This document shows, piece by piece, positions 23,365 through 32,108 of a stretch of DNA of 36,672 nucleotides. Position numbers and translations under genes: made by a program. The DNA comes from an uncultured Actinomycetaceae bacterium. GTDB lineage: Bacteria > Actinomycetota > Actinomycetes > Actinomycetales > Actinomycetaceae. Position 1 is the first letter of the stretch; the number at the start of each line of letters is the position of its first letter. The DNA lies in contig CABQJD010000012.1 of assembly GCA_902464405.1 (NCBI GenBank), forward strand, positions 1-36,672. Reading direction: 5' to 3'. The notes under the pieces are model-generated. The model had not been told where the DNA came from. It was given only the letters and a program-made list of their open reading frames with translations, and ran no database searches.

Positions 23365-26045
23365 TGCGCTTCCTCGCTACTTGCAAAGGTATCGGCAGGA
23401 GTATCAATTTCACCCGCAGGCTTCTCGGTGCTTTGATTCACAGTTTCTTCTCGCGCAGAAGCGGTGATACGAGGGGATTCACTGCAGCTCAAGGATTCTT
23501 CGCTGTTGAGTATCTCCAGACGATGTGCAGTTTTAGCGCCATTCACGTCTCGCTGGCGAGCCAAACTCTCAAAAAGTTCATCTTCGGTCAGGTGGGAGAG
23601 TCTCTCGGCTCGTTCTAGCGAACTCTTTAACACAACTACGCCAACTAGGGCGCCCATGATAAGGAGCCCCCAAATCGCTACTATACCCAAGAGCACTGGC
23701 TTGCTGGCAGAGGTGAGGCGAGAAATCACTCCCAACGCAACCAGCCCTGAAATCCCCACGATGCTCAATCCTTTAATCAAAGCTGGGTAATGGGTATTGA
23801 ACTTTTCTTGCCGCTGCTTGATACGGATAGAAAACTCTTTTCGGTTTCCTAGCAGTGCAATAATATTGCTCAAGCGGTAACCGAGGCTTTGCAGCTGAAC
23901 GTCTTCATTCACAACCAATTCAGTGCGAGCTAAATCGTCATAGAACAGCTGTGTGAAATAACCCAAGCGACGCCTCCCTGCAAAGCCCAGAAGAAACATC
24001 GTGGCACTCATCATCAATAAAACTGCTATAGCGTGCCCAAAATGCCCCTCATAAAATCCGCCGATAGTTTCTCGCATCGCGTTGATACCATACGAGAAAG
24101 GAAGCATTGGAGAGAGCTGGCGGAAAAATCCAGGCATAAGCTCAATTGGATAGATACCTGAGGCACCAGGAATCTGCAACACTACCAGCAAAATTGCCAA
24201 GGCTCTCCCCACGTGGCTGAACGCAGCTGCCAAGGCATAGATAATTGCCAAATAACACGGCCCGATCAGCATGGATGCGGCAATGAAAGCTGGAGCGCTG
24301 ACCGCCTGAACTCCCATCAGCAAACTGCCCACACTGACAATCAATCCCTGCCCTATAGATACCACACTAGAGAGCATAAATCGCCCTAGATAAGCCGAGC
24401 GTAAACTTAACCAGCCAAAGCCTTCTTTATCAACTTCTACCCGGAAAATAATGACCAAGATAAGCGCACCGATCCACAAGGAGAGATTGATAAACATAGC
24501 AGCCATTCCCGAGCCGTAAGAATTGACGGGAAAGAGCGTTTGCTGGTCGAATTTCACTGGTGAAGTTAGGTAGCGTCCGATATTGGCTGGGTCTAAGCCA
24601 ATGAGTGTTTTTAAGGTTCCCGTCCGTAGCGCAGTGGCCAGAGCTGCCACATCGACTTGCGCTGCGCGAGCCGTACCAGACAACCCTTTCAGATCGCTTT
24701 GCATCTGATCAAGCACATTTTGCGTATCAGCAATCTGGCGATCAACTCCGTGAGTTAGCGCAGAAATTTCCGTAAGAGAAATCCGTGCAGTGCTCACCGC
24801 AGATTTAATGGCCCCAAGCTGCGCCGATAGCTGCGTCACCTGGGCATTTAATGCAGACGTAATCTGAGTAGAGTGTTTACGCAGATCAGTAGCAGTATGC
24901 TGCGCATCGGCCAGAGCTTGATCAAAGGCTTTCATTAGCGCCTTCAAATTCTCGCTAGTCTTTGCTGCATCTACCCCAGTTTTTCCGATCTTAGCAAGAA
25001 GATTCTGCATATCGTTCAGCTGGGATTTTAACTCATCAGAGATCTTTTGCGTCTGCGGAAATTTTTCTAGAACCTCAATCTGGGCACGCATTTTCTCTAT
25101 CGAAGAATTCGCTCGTTGAATGCCTGATTGCAGCTGCGAGTCTATTTCGGTGAGTTTATTTGCCGCATTCGCTACAGCAGATCCTGCTGCCGCCGAGGAT
25201 TCATTGAGCGCTTTTTGGGCGCTAACACTAGCTTGCCCAGCCGCGGCAGCAAATTCAGAAGCATCGGAGACGAGCGTCGCTAAAATGTTTTGTGCATCGC
25301 TCAAAGCTGCAGAAAGATCGGTCAATGCTGGATCGGCTGCAGCGAGCGCAGCCCTGCTTTTCTTCATAGTCTGCAGAGAATCCGTCAAAGCCGAACTAGC
25401 AGAATCCAAAGTGACTTGTGCATCAGCTAGATCTCGGTTGATACCGCTCAAAGCGTCTAAGGCACTGCCTTGAGCACCCGCAACATTCGCATCAATTTCT
25501 AACCCGCCGCCGCGCAAAGCCTGCGCAATAGCCTCACCAACCTGACCTCGGAAAATTGATGTGATTTGAATATCAAGTTCATTTGCTCCGACGTCAGTAA
25601 TTTTTGGCGCAATAGCACCTTTCTTTTCATTCACATAATATTCGATGCTTGGCTGGCGGCGTTCACCGCTGAAAATACCAACTAAATCTTTACTAAAAGT
25701 CTTGGGAATGAGGAAAGTCGCATAAACTTCCCCTGCCTTAATTTTGTGATGAGCTGTATCTTGATCTGTGAACTGCCAACCAAGCTGATCATTCTCTGCC
25801 AATTGCTCAACTATGAGGCCGCCAACATTAAGCTTGCCAGTGAGTGCAGATTGCGCTCCCTCATCATTATTCACCACAGCTATAGGCAGATTTTCCGTTG
25901 CGTTATAGGGATTCCAAAAGGCCAGAATATTTAGCCACGTATACAGGGCAGGAGTTAGCAAAATACCGAAAATAATAATCAAGGATCGCGGAACAGCAAT
26001 GATCCGCTTTATATCACGAGCAAAGATCCGCCAGCCATCCCTCAC
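23361..26045 (-). CDS. YhgE/Pip domain-containing membrane protein (first of pair)
   Basis: 894 aa, starting GTG at 26045. One membrane segment near residues 18-40 is followed by the conserved Pip segment with PIAVVNNDEGAQS and YVNEKKGAIAPKI. A long Ala/Ser/Gln-rich coiled-coil region (about 200-500) precedes a C-terminal block of about six membrane segments and an acidic cytoplasmic tail. It shares the motif ALWVGALL/LWIGALIL and the PxxLLPxxFQ/PIELMPGFF region with its downstream neighbour, so the pair probably arose by duplication and may form a heteromer. It overlaps the next gene by 4 bp. A promoter at 26052-26080 would start transcription at the GTG itself. Confidence 0.88.
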   Translation of the reverse strand: MRDGWRIFARDIKRIIAVPRSLIIIFGILLTPALYTWLNILAFWNPYNATENLPIAVVNNDEGAQSALTGKLNVGGLIVEQLAENDQLGWQFTDQDTAHHKIKAGEVYATFLIPKTFSKDLVGIFSGERRQPSIEYYVNEKKGAIAPKITDVGANELDIQITSIFRGQVGEAIAQALRGGGLEIDANVAGAQGSALDALSGINRDLADAQVTLDSASSALTDSLQTMKKSRAALAAADPALTDLSAALSDAQNILATLVSDASEFAAAAGQASVSAQKALNESSAAAGSAVANAANKLTEIDSQLQSGIQRANSSIEKMRAQIEVLEKFPQTQKISDELKSQLNDMQNLLAKIGKTGVDAAKTSENLKALMKAFDQALADAQHTATDLRKHSTQITSALNAQVTQLSAQLGAIKSAVSTARISLTEISALTHGVDRQIADTQNVLDQMQSDLKGLSGTARAAQVDVAALATALRTGTLKTLIGLDPANIGRYLTSPVKFDQQTLFPVNSYGSGMAAMFINLSLWIGALILVIIFRVEVDKEGFGWLSLRSAYLGRFMLSSVVSIGQGLIVSVGSLLMGVQAVSAPAFIAASMLIGPCYLAIIYALAAAFSHVGRALAILLVVLQIPGASGIYPIELMPGFFRQLSPMLPFSYGINAMRETIGGFYEGHFGHAIAVLLMMSATMFLLGFAGRRRLGYFTQLFYDDLARTELVVNEDVQLQSLGYRLSNIIALLGNRKEFSIRIKQRQEKFNTHYPALIKGLSIVGISGLVALGVISRLTSASKPVLLGIVAIWGLLIMGALVGVVVLKSSLERAERLSHLTEDELFESLARQRDVNGAKTAHRLEILNSEESLSCSESPRITASAREETVNQSTEKPAGEIDTPADTFASSEEAQ

Positions 26046-26051
26046 TTTCTC

Positions 26052-26080
26052 ATCATAACACTGCGTTAAAATTCTGGCAG
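26052..26080 (-). promoter_or_regulatory. candidate promoter of the YhgE pair, possibly leaderless
   Basis: On the minus strand CTGCCA (26075-26080) and TATGAT (26052-26057) are 17 bp apart. The expected +1 falls on 26045, the G of the GTG start. No ribosome binding site is evident, which fits a leaderless message, common in actinobacteria. Confidence 0.45.
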
Positions 26081-26089
26081 TTCATGCTG

Positions 26090-26104
26090 TATCTCATCGA
26101 GATA
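26090..26104. promoter_or_regulatory. inverted repeat TATCTC-ATC-GAGATA
   Basis: A perfect 6-3-6 inverted repeat about 10 bp upstream of the candidate -35 box of the YhgE operon. It is the size expected for a dimeric repressor or activator site. Which protein binds is unknown. Confidence 0.4.
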
Positions 26105-26294
26105 AAATCATCTGCGCACGCGGAACACGTTCACGTAGAGTATGTGCGCGCAGAGCATTGCGCGTAGATTAGCGCGTCGTAGAGCAGGAATTATTTGCCG
26201 CTTTCAATGCCTCATAAGATTGCTATCGAGGCATCTGAGCCACTGACGACTATTCACTCACTTCTTGAAGAGGGGCGGGATGAGGGAATGCATG

Positions 26295-26339
26295 AAAAAG
26301 GAGAGCTTGTGCGAGAAAATCGCACAAGCTCTCCTTTTT
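26295..26339. terminator. strong bidirectional terminator
   Basis: AAAAAGGAGAGCTTGTGCGA and its complement form a near-perfect stem with a short loop; the stem ends in A-tract/T-tract on both strands. It terminates the Rib-type surface gene on the minus strand. Confidence 0.85.
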
Positions 26340-26408
26340 CGGCTTTAAGAGATTGCTTTAGAATACAGCCTCAAAAGAGATTGCTATCTAAAGTCTCCCT
26401 CTCATTCT

Positions 26409-27842
26409 TTAGGCATCGTTACGGCGGCGAACAATGGCAAACACACCGATACCTACCAAACTAACCGCAATCATGAGAATAGCTCCTACATGCGTACCTG
26501 TATTAGAAAGCATCTTCACTTCAGGCTGAGCGGCTTTGGTCTTTTCCGCTGTCGTCTTCGCACGAACAGACACCGAAGCCTCAACCGTATCCATCGACTG
26601 ATCAGCATACGTGATCGTCACCTTACCATCATCAGCAACCTTAATCGTCGCATCAGCAGGAAGACTCTTATTCGCCGCTTTCACAGCAGCCTCCACAGCC
26701 TTCTTCTCATCCTCAGTCAAACTCTTCGGATCATTAACAGGCGTCTGACTCGGATTCTTCACATCAGTCTTTTCCGCTGTCGTCTTCGCACGAACAGACA
26801 CCGAAGCCTCAACCGTATCCATCGACTGATCAGCATACGTGATCGTCACCTTACCATCATCAGCAACCTTAATCGTCGCATCAGCAGGAAGACTCTTATT
26901 CGCCGCTTTCACAGCAGCCTCCACAGCCTTCTTCTCATCCTCAGTCAAACCCTTCGGATCATTAACAGGCGTCTGACTCGGAGCCTTCGCACTGACCTTC
27001 ACAAAAACCCCAATTGAATCAGTTGTTTTATCTTCATAGGTAATAGTGACAGGAACCTGTTGCACGCCATACTTCGATGCATCAGCCTTCGGATATGTAA
27101 GAGTTGCACCATCGGGGAGAGATACAGTATCTCCATCGAATGGTTTCTTCTCTTTAAGTGTGCCAGCTTTTGCATACTGCTGGAATTGTATGAATCCTTT
27201 AATAGAGGCATCAGTTAAAGAGTCTCCTGGCTTCAAAGAAAGTGGAGCATCCTGTGAATTACCTACGAGCCGAGGTTCATACTTATCGCTCATCGATTTC
27301 ACGACGATACGCATCTTGCCTTCAACCTCATTTGGTTCTTGCTGACCATGATCAGTATCTTTTCGTTCGATAGTGATAGTGAAATCGTTATTTCCAAGCT
27401 TAGCTTGCGGGCTGATAGTACCGCCGATTTTAACTTCTTTCTTAAAAGTTTGCTCGAAACAGGCTTCACCCCCATCAGCGCAAATCTTTTCTGTTTCCTC
27501 ATAAAGCACATGCATTCCATCTGGCTGATTCGCGAGAGTGACGAGTGGCTTTCCGTCTTTATCCATCTTAATAACGGTAGCAGGATATGCATCTTCTCCT
27601 CCATTTTGACGGTTTGTGACGTAGATAGTTGATTTCGTCAGCCCATCACTATCTCCACGGAAAACCCAATAATTACCATCATCAGGCAGCTCTTCTTTCG
27701 ATAAATCATGCCCATTGTTTTCCAACCACGGCAGCTTCTTTACCGCGTCCGTATTACTTGCAGCTAAGGCGGTGCCTGCGCTGAGTGAAAAAGCGAGTGT
27801 GCCAGCGAGTGCCACGCTAGCTAATTTGTGAAAAAATTTCAC
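26409..27842 (-). CDS. LSNTG-anchored surface protein with Rib-like repeats
   Basis: 477 aa from the GTG at 27842, chosen because AAAGGAG lies six bases upstream and the product then begins with a textbook signal peptide (MKFFHKLASVALAGTLAFS..., ending GTALAA). The N-terminal half (to ~270) is a non-repetitive domain with a Cys pair (EKICADGGEACFEQ). Rib/YPDG-like beta domains follow, the last two being near-identical 76-residue repeats (SLTEDEKKAVEAAVKAANKS, then VTITYADQSMDTVEASVSV). The C-terminus is a sorting signal: LSNTG (445-449), a hydrophobic stretch and RRRNDA. The frame also continues upstream through a ten-G run to GTG 27884. Probable adhesin, covalently wall-attached by sortase. 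Confidence 0.85.
   Translation of the reverse strand: MKFFHKLASVALAGTLAFSLSAGTALAASNTDAVKKLPWLENNGHDLSKEELPDDGNYWVFRGDSDGLTKSTIYVTNRQNGGEDAYPATVIKMDKDGKPLVTLANQPDGMHVLYEETEKICADGGEACFEQTFKKEVKIGGTISPQAKLGNNDFTITIERKDTDHGQQEPNEVEGKMRIVVKSMSDKYEPRLVGNSQDAPLSLKPGDSLTDASIKGFIQFQQYAKAGTLKEKKPFDGDTVSLPDGATLTYPKADASKYGVQQVPVTITYEDKTTDSIGVFVKVSAKAPSQTPVNDPKGLTEDEKKAVEAAVKAANKSLPADATIKVADDGKVTITYADQSMDTVEASVSVRAKTTAEKTDVKNPSQTPVNDPKSLTEDEKKAVEAAVKAANKSLPADATIKVADDGKVTITYADQSMDTVEASVSVRAKTTAEKTKAAQPEVKMLSNTGTHVGAILMIAVSLVGIGVFAIVRRRNDA
26539..26991. repeat. two tandem 228-bp repeats (Rib-like domains)
   Basis: Copy 1 starts at 26539 and copy 2 at 26767. They are almost identical base for base until about 26985; one visible difference is CTC versus CCC in the AAAC(T/C)CTTCGG segment. 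Unit length is 76 codons, so unequal recombination would change domain number in frame. Confidence 0.9.
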
Positions 27843-27861
27843 TTCTATCTCCTTTGACCTT

Positions 27862-27871
27862 CCCCCCCCCC
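27862..27871. repeat. homopolymer of 10 C (poly-G on the minus strand)
   Basis: Lies about 20 bases upstream of the GTG start of the Rib-type surface gene, immediately before its ribosome binding site. The count agrees with the frame that reads through it (CGG GGG GGG GGA). Confidence 0.9.
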
Positions 27872-27901
27872 GCCATGATTTCACGCGAGAAGCAGAAGGA
27901 A

Positions 27902-27930
27902 AATCTAGGGAATTACTATGTGCATATCCA
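27902..27930 (-). promoter_or_regulatory. weak candidate promoter of the Rib-type gene
   Basis: TGGATA (27925-27930) and TAGATT (27902-27907) with 17 bp spacing, each matching four of six consensus bases. The leader would be ~53 nt with the G tract about 24-33 nt into it. Confidence 0.3.
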
Positions 27931-28192
27931 GCCTAGTAGTTAAAAGAAATAATTTAAAATTTGAAAAAAATCGCTATAGCCGCTAAACGGATAAGCACTC
28001 TCCCCTGCCGAAAATATGCACTGTAAATATCTGGAAAACTCTAGAAAATATACCCCAGCAATACACTGCAAAAGCAACGCCAAAAGACACCATAAAAGCA
28101 GCGCCAAAGAAAAAGCAAAAATAAAATGCGCAACCTATGCAATAAGAAAACGAAAGAGGGCATAAGGCTTTATCAACTTTTATAAAAGAAAA
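27931..28192. other. A-rich intergenic region with short degenerate repeats
   Basis: No gene seen. Around 28070-28125 a loose 12-bp pattern recurs (AAAAGCAACGCC, AAAAGACACCAT, AAAAGCAGCGCC). A second small direct repeat (TTAGCTCTTA) occurs between the pilin terminator and the pilin stop codon near 28265-28295. Confidence 0.35.
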
Positions 28193-28238
28193 TGCCGGGT
28201 ATTTTGCACAACCATGAAGGCTTGCGAAATACCCAGCA
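28193..28238 (-). terminator. terminator of the thioester/VaFE pilin gene
   Basis: TGCCGGGTATTTTGCA pairs imperfectly with TGCGAAATACCCAGCA. On the minus strand the stem is followed by TTTTCTTTTAT. It lies 100 bp after the pilin stop codon. Confidence 0.75.
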
Positions 28239-28338
28239 TTTTATCGCTATGCTGCGTTTAGCTCCTAGCTCTTACTTCTTAGCTCTTATTTCTTACTTCT
28301 GCTCACAAATATGAGCGCGAGATAGGAGCGAGCAATAG

Positions 28339-31119
28339 TTATCGCTGTCTGCGCTTCCACGAGACCATAGCAGCACCTGCCATAGCCATCAGCCCAGCGG
28401 TGAGCAGAGCAGGCCAGTAGAGGGAAACGCCAGTATTCGACAACGTACGATCTGTGCGCTTATCCAAACCAATCTGAGGGTCAGCTGGTTTAGCTTTACC
28501 AGATTCATTGCCTTTCGAGCCAGCTGGATTATCCTGCTCCTTTCCATCGGGAGCATTTCCGCCAGTGCCTGGCTGATCAGGCTTACTATCGCCAGGGTTG
28601 CCAGGCTCCTTTCCGCCAGGGGTATCCCCACCAGGCTTATCGCCACCAGGCTTTTCTGGGTCAGGCGTTTCAGGCGCCTTCTTGGTGACGATCAGCGTTT
28701 GCGCTTTATCGTTCTTATCTTCGTGCGTCACAGTATGCTTTACTGGCTTATCTTCGCCTGCAAAGAGAATCTCATTGTCTGACGTCGCAGTTTCAAAGAC
28801 GACGTACGTAGTGCCAGGCTCAATCGTCACGTTCGAGAACGTCACGGTCTGCGTGCCTGCAGCCGCTGTAGGAGTAAATTTCTTTTCTGCTCGAGCCACT
28901 TCATGCACGTGCTCGCCGCCAATTCGCATCAAGCGGCCAGTCAAAGTATATGGCTCGCCCACAAGCAAACCTTCGTAATCAACTTTATCAACCACAGTTG
29001 CTGATGCAGCCTTATCGAGTTCCATAGATAGCGCAGCAGAAGAAGATGCAGAGGAACCATTGGCAGAGACTGTCGTCTTTAATGACGAATTAGCAGGCTT
29101 AGCTGGTTTAGCTGGGTCTTCGCCGCCAGGCTGATCTGGCGTAGGCTTTTCTGGGTCAGGCGTTTGAGGTTTCTTCTTATCAAACATGGTCACGATTGTG
29201 CCGTTTTGCTCAGTAAAGCGATCATCTGCGCCTTTGATCGAGACTTTGCCGAAATGATCAACCTTGAATATCACATTCTCAGCTACCTCATAGCCATCGG
29301 GAGCCTGGATTTCTTGCATCGTATAGACGCCAGGCTGCAGTGAGAAGGTCTGAGCAGCGGTGCCAGAGGTCCACTCTTTAACGGGATCACCAATAGGAGC
29401 TTCTCCCTTGAAGAGTTTCAATGAAGCGCCGGGCAGCTCTTGCGTCCCATTGACTTCTTTCTTTGAAAGAGTGACGGATTGATCGGCATATCCGTCAACC
29501 ATCACGATCTTATTGCCGGTTACCTCGGTTGCTCCTTGAGTCACTTTGCCGTCAGCAGCTACAGTAAAGCTGATTGCTGTAGAGACTTTATATCCGCGAG
29601 GAGCAGCAGTTTCCACGAACTGATAGCTTCCAGGAGTGAGAGAAAATTCTTTTGTTTTCCCATCGGAAACCCACGCTTCAACGTCGGTGCTTTGCCCACC
29701 TTCAATACGCTTCAATGTGATAGAAGCGCCAGGAAGCTCTTCGCCGCCAATATCCTGCTTCGAGAATACGACTTTGTGCTTAGCTGGATCTTCAGGCTGA
29801 GGCGGTTGAGGCGGTTGAGGATTTTCCTCTTTCTTAGCATCTCGCATCACGATAGTATCCGCAGCGGCAGGTTCAACCCAAAGCTGCTCATCTTGCTTGA
29901 TTTTCAGCGAGCCGTTTTCTTCAACTCTAAAAGTGATCTCTTCTGCCAGCTCATAATGCTGCGGAGCCTGAATTTCTATCATCGTATAGATGCCAGGCTC
30001 TAGCTCTATTTCTTTCGGCTCTGCGGTAGAGACCCATTCAAGTATTTTCTCTGTGCCGCGCGGGTCTTCACCCTTAATCACTTTCAGAGTGGCGCCAGGA
30101 AGCTCTTCCGTCTTATTCACTTCTTTTTTAGAAAGCTTCACTTTATGTTTAGCTGGCTGCCCTGGTTGAGGCTGTTCAGGGTTCTTGGTGTTCGTCACCT
30201 CAAATTCGCCAGGCTTTTCTTTTCCACCTTCTTTTACTTTGGTGACGATGCCAGCGCTGTAGCCATCATGCGCCCACGGAGTCTTTTTATCGGCTTTAAG
30301 CTCCACGACTGTATATTTATCAATCTCAGTTTTATCCGAGATCGTAAACTCCATCACTGGGTTATCGCCGTTTTCTTCCAGCTTTTTAGTCTCTACTGCT
30401 TTGCCGTCTTTTTGCAGCTGCATCCATACTTCAGGCTTAGTTTCTCCTTGAGGCACGCCTTTCCAGTGTTTCGTGATTTTCACTGTGCCTGGCTGAAGAT
30501 TGACTGTGCGCCCAGTCAAAATCGCTTGGTAGCCAGCTTTCCCTGGTAAAAATTCTGGCCAGTATCCTCTCAGCTGAAAATCGTCAGGAATAGTTACCTG
30601 AGCATATACTTGCTGAACTTTATCAAACGCATTACGCCACTGCTGGCTTTGCCCGTGATACCTATAGTTGTTTCTAAAGTTAGCGCCATCGGTCCAGCGC
30701 CAAATCTCATTTTGCACAACAGCCCAAAAATCGTTTCTTGCATTCAAAGTATTAGCTAAACCAGATGATTCAAGAATGCCTGTCGGGTCTGCGTAAAATA
30801 CATATACGAGCTTCGCAATTAAAACAGCAGCGCTCTCGCCCGTAGGATTGCCGACGGTAGGCTGATGCACAAAGCTTCCAAACTTATGGTTTTTATCAAT
30901 AAAAGTAGTTAGATCATCGCCAAATTGGTTTTGCGGCTCTTTTCCATCATGGTTGTTTGGGTTGCCGCCTTTTGCTTTTAAGATGTGACGAGTGAATTCG
31001 CCATCATAGACCGCTTCGCCATCTACCAAATGCATTTCTGGAAATTTTTTGCCGTTTGCCAGGCAGAAAGCCCAGTTTTCAGCGATTGCATGCTCTTCGG
31101 TATTCGTCACCACCATCAA
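28339..31119 (-). CDS. pilin-type adhesin: thioester, CnaB, SpaA-like and VaFE domains; LSNTG anchor
   Basis: 926 aa as called, but the coding frame is really open up to a poly-G tract at 31202-31209. A thioester domain (about 1-208) shows Cys19 (WAFCLANG) and Gln136 (VVQNEIWRW), the residues that form the reactive Cys-Gln bond for covalent host attachment. A CnaB domain follows (~210-310). Three SpaA/prealbumin-like domains come next (~325-410, 447-530, 548-630), each with ELPGA and an E in the ETAAP/EIQAP motif. A VaFE domain (~680-810, VVFE), a Pro/Gly-rich stalk and the sorting signal LSNTG (893-897) complete it. It lacks a secretion signal in this frame; the signal is encoded out of frame just upstream. 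Confidence 0.85.
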   Translation of the reverse strand: MMVVTNTEEHAIAENWAFCLANGKKFPEMHLVDGEAVYDGEFTRHILKAKGGNPNNHDGKEPQNQFGDDLTTFIDKNHKFGSFVHQPTVGNPTGESAAVLIAKLVYVFYADPTGILESSGLANTLNARNDFWAVVQNEIWRWTDGANFRNNYRYHGQSQQWRNAFDKVQQVYAQVTIPDDFQLRGYWPEFLPGKAGYQAILTGRTVNLQPGTVKITKHWKGVPQGETKPEVWMQLQKDGKAVETKKLEENGDNPVMEFTISDKTEIDKYTVVELKADKKTPWAHDGYSAGIVTKVKEGGKEKPGEFEVTNTKNPEQPQPGQPAKHKVKLSKKEVNKTEELPGATLKVIKGEDPRGTEKILEWVSTAEPKEIELEPGIYTMIEIQAPQHYELAEEITFRVEENGSLKIKQDEQLWVEPAAADTIVMRDAKKEENPQPPQPPQPEDPAKHKVVFSKQDIGGEELPGASITLKRIEGGQSTDVEAWVSDGKTKEFSLTPGSYQFVETAAPRGYKVSTAISFTVAADGKVTQGATEVTGNKIVMVDGYADQSVTLSKKEVNGTQELPGASLKLFKGEAPIGDPVKEWTSGTAAQTFSLQPGVYTMQEIQAPDGYEVAENVIFKVDHFGKVSIKGADDRFTEQNGTIVTMFDKKKPQTPDPEKPTPDQPGGEDPAKPAKPANSSLKTTVSANGSSASSSAALSMELDKAASATVVDKVDYEGLLVGEPYTLTGRLMRIGGEHVHEVARAEKKFTPTAAAGTQTVTFSNVTIEPGTTYVVFETATSDNEILFAGEDKPVKHTVTHEDKNDKAQTLIVTKKAPETPDPEKPGGDKPGGDTPGGKEPGNPGDSKPDQPGTGGNAPDGKEQDNPAGSKGNESGKAKPADPQIGLDKRTDRTLSNTGVSLYWPALLTAGLMAMAGAAMVSWKRRQR

Positions 31120-31349
31120 CTGGTTATTGTTGTCTGCATAATATTTGCCAGTTGTGCTGACGCCTTGAGCGTCGTTTGGGATACCAGCAGCTTCAGCTCT
31201 GCCCCCCCCAGAAGAAGAAAATTAAAACTAACTAATAGTGCCAAGGCAAGCACGATAATGCCGCGCCAGCCATAAGAAGATACACTGTATCTGTTATTTT
31301 CATTTATGTATTTCACGGATAAAGATAATAGAAAAAATACCTTCCGCAC
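31116..31349 (-). CDS. out-of-frame signal-peptide ORF of the pilin-type adhesin (phase OFF)
   Basis: Encodes a basic N-terminus and a hydrophobic core (GWRGIIVLALALLVSFNFLL) and then a run of eight G. As written, the frame after the G run does not match the adhesin. With nine (or six) G it reads LLLGGGRAEAAG and joins the mature adhesin, giving a plausible signal-peptidase site after AEA. GTG 31349 or GTG 31316 may be the start; neither has a clear ribosome binding site. Confidence 0.7.
   Translation of the reverse strand: MRKVFFLLSLSVKYINENNRYSVSSYGWRGIIVLALALLVSFNFLLLGGAELKLLVSQTTLKASAQLANIMQTTITS
31202..31209. repeat. homopolymer of 8 C (poly-G in the pilin coding strand)
   Basis: Verified by translation: CTG GGG GGG GCA in the signal-peptide frame. 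It lies exactly between the signal peptide and the mature adhesin, where a length change of one base switches the product on or off. Confidence 0.95.
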
Positions 31350-32011
31350 TCAACAAAGGAAATGCTTATCACCTTTGCTCACTGCCCCTCTGGCACATCT
31401 TCACGAAGTGTAAGAATTTGCACATATCGTCCCTAAGATATGCTTGCTCACTCAGCATTTACCTCTTCATTTTTACGATTGCTTCAACAAAAATCTGCAA
31501 CACAGTTTTTTCGCGCTGCCCCCCCTAAAACCGCTTCAGATATTTAGCAATCGCCGAGCGAAAAATCTACATATCGTCAGTAAAAAATATGAGAAAACGC
31601 ACAGCTCTTTATGCAGCTTCTAGACAACCGCTGCAGAGCCTGAGCAAACTTTCTAAGTACCTTCTAGGCAGCCTCTCTAGTGCCTTTCTGAGCGACCTCT
31701 CTGAGCCATCCTTCTGATCGGCCTCACCAGCAGTGCCTCTCCCCTCCCTCAGCAATGCTTCTCCTCTTCCCTAGCAACACTTCTCACTTTCCTCAGCAGA
31801 AGCCTATGATCGGGCACGATAGCCGCCCGCACATCACACTCGGTTCTCCTTAGTTCTCCTTACTACACACAGCTTTCCCCTACCGCTACACAGCTTCCTG
31901 CCGCGTACAGTCCTCATCGACCGCAATACAACCACATCCACTATATAGTTTCCTGCTGCATACAACTTTTCCTTGCCCTTGCAGCGAATAAAGCTCTCTG
32001 CCGAAATAAAA
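31350..32011. other. gene-free region with poly-C and degenerate repeats
   Basis: No convincing gene on either strand. A run of seven C sits at 31519-31525, about 170 bp upstream of the pilin start. From ~31640 to 32000 the sequence is pyrimidine-rich and built of loosely repeated 12-23 base units (CTCAGCAATGCTTCTCCTC, CTAGCAACACTTCTCACT; AGCTTCCTGCCGCGTACA, AGTTTCCTGCTGCATACA). It probably holds the pilin promoter, which I could not locate. Confidence 0.45.
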
Positions 32012-32051
32012 CTCCCTGCCAGTGAAATACTGCAATTTCACTGGCAGGGAG
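32012..32051 (-). terminator. terminator of the cupin gene
   Basis: CTCCCTGCCAGTGAAAT pairs perfectly with its complement at 32035-32051 around a 6-nt loop, and on the minus strand TTTTATTTC follows. Confidence 0.85.
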
Positions 32052-32108
32052 CCACAAACTCAACTCAATAGGGAAGCTTGCGCAGGCAGCTCCCGAAACT
32101 AAGCCTCG

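Noticed and set aside
26490..27017. 175-codon plus-strand ORF opposite the Rib-type gene
   Set aside because: Arg/His-rich repeated peptide with no start signal; an antisense shadow of the 228-bp repeats.
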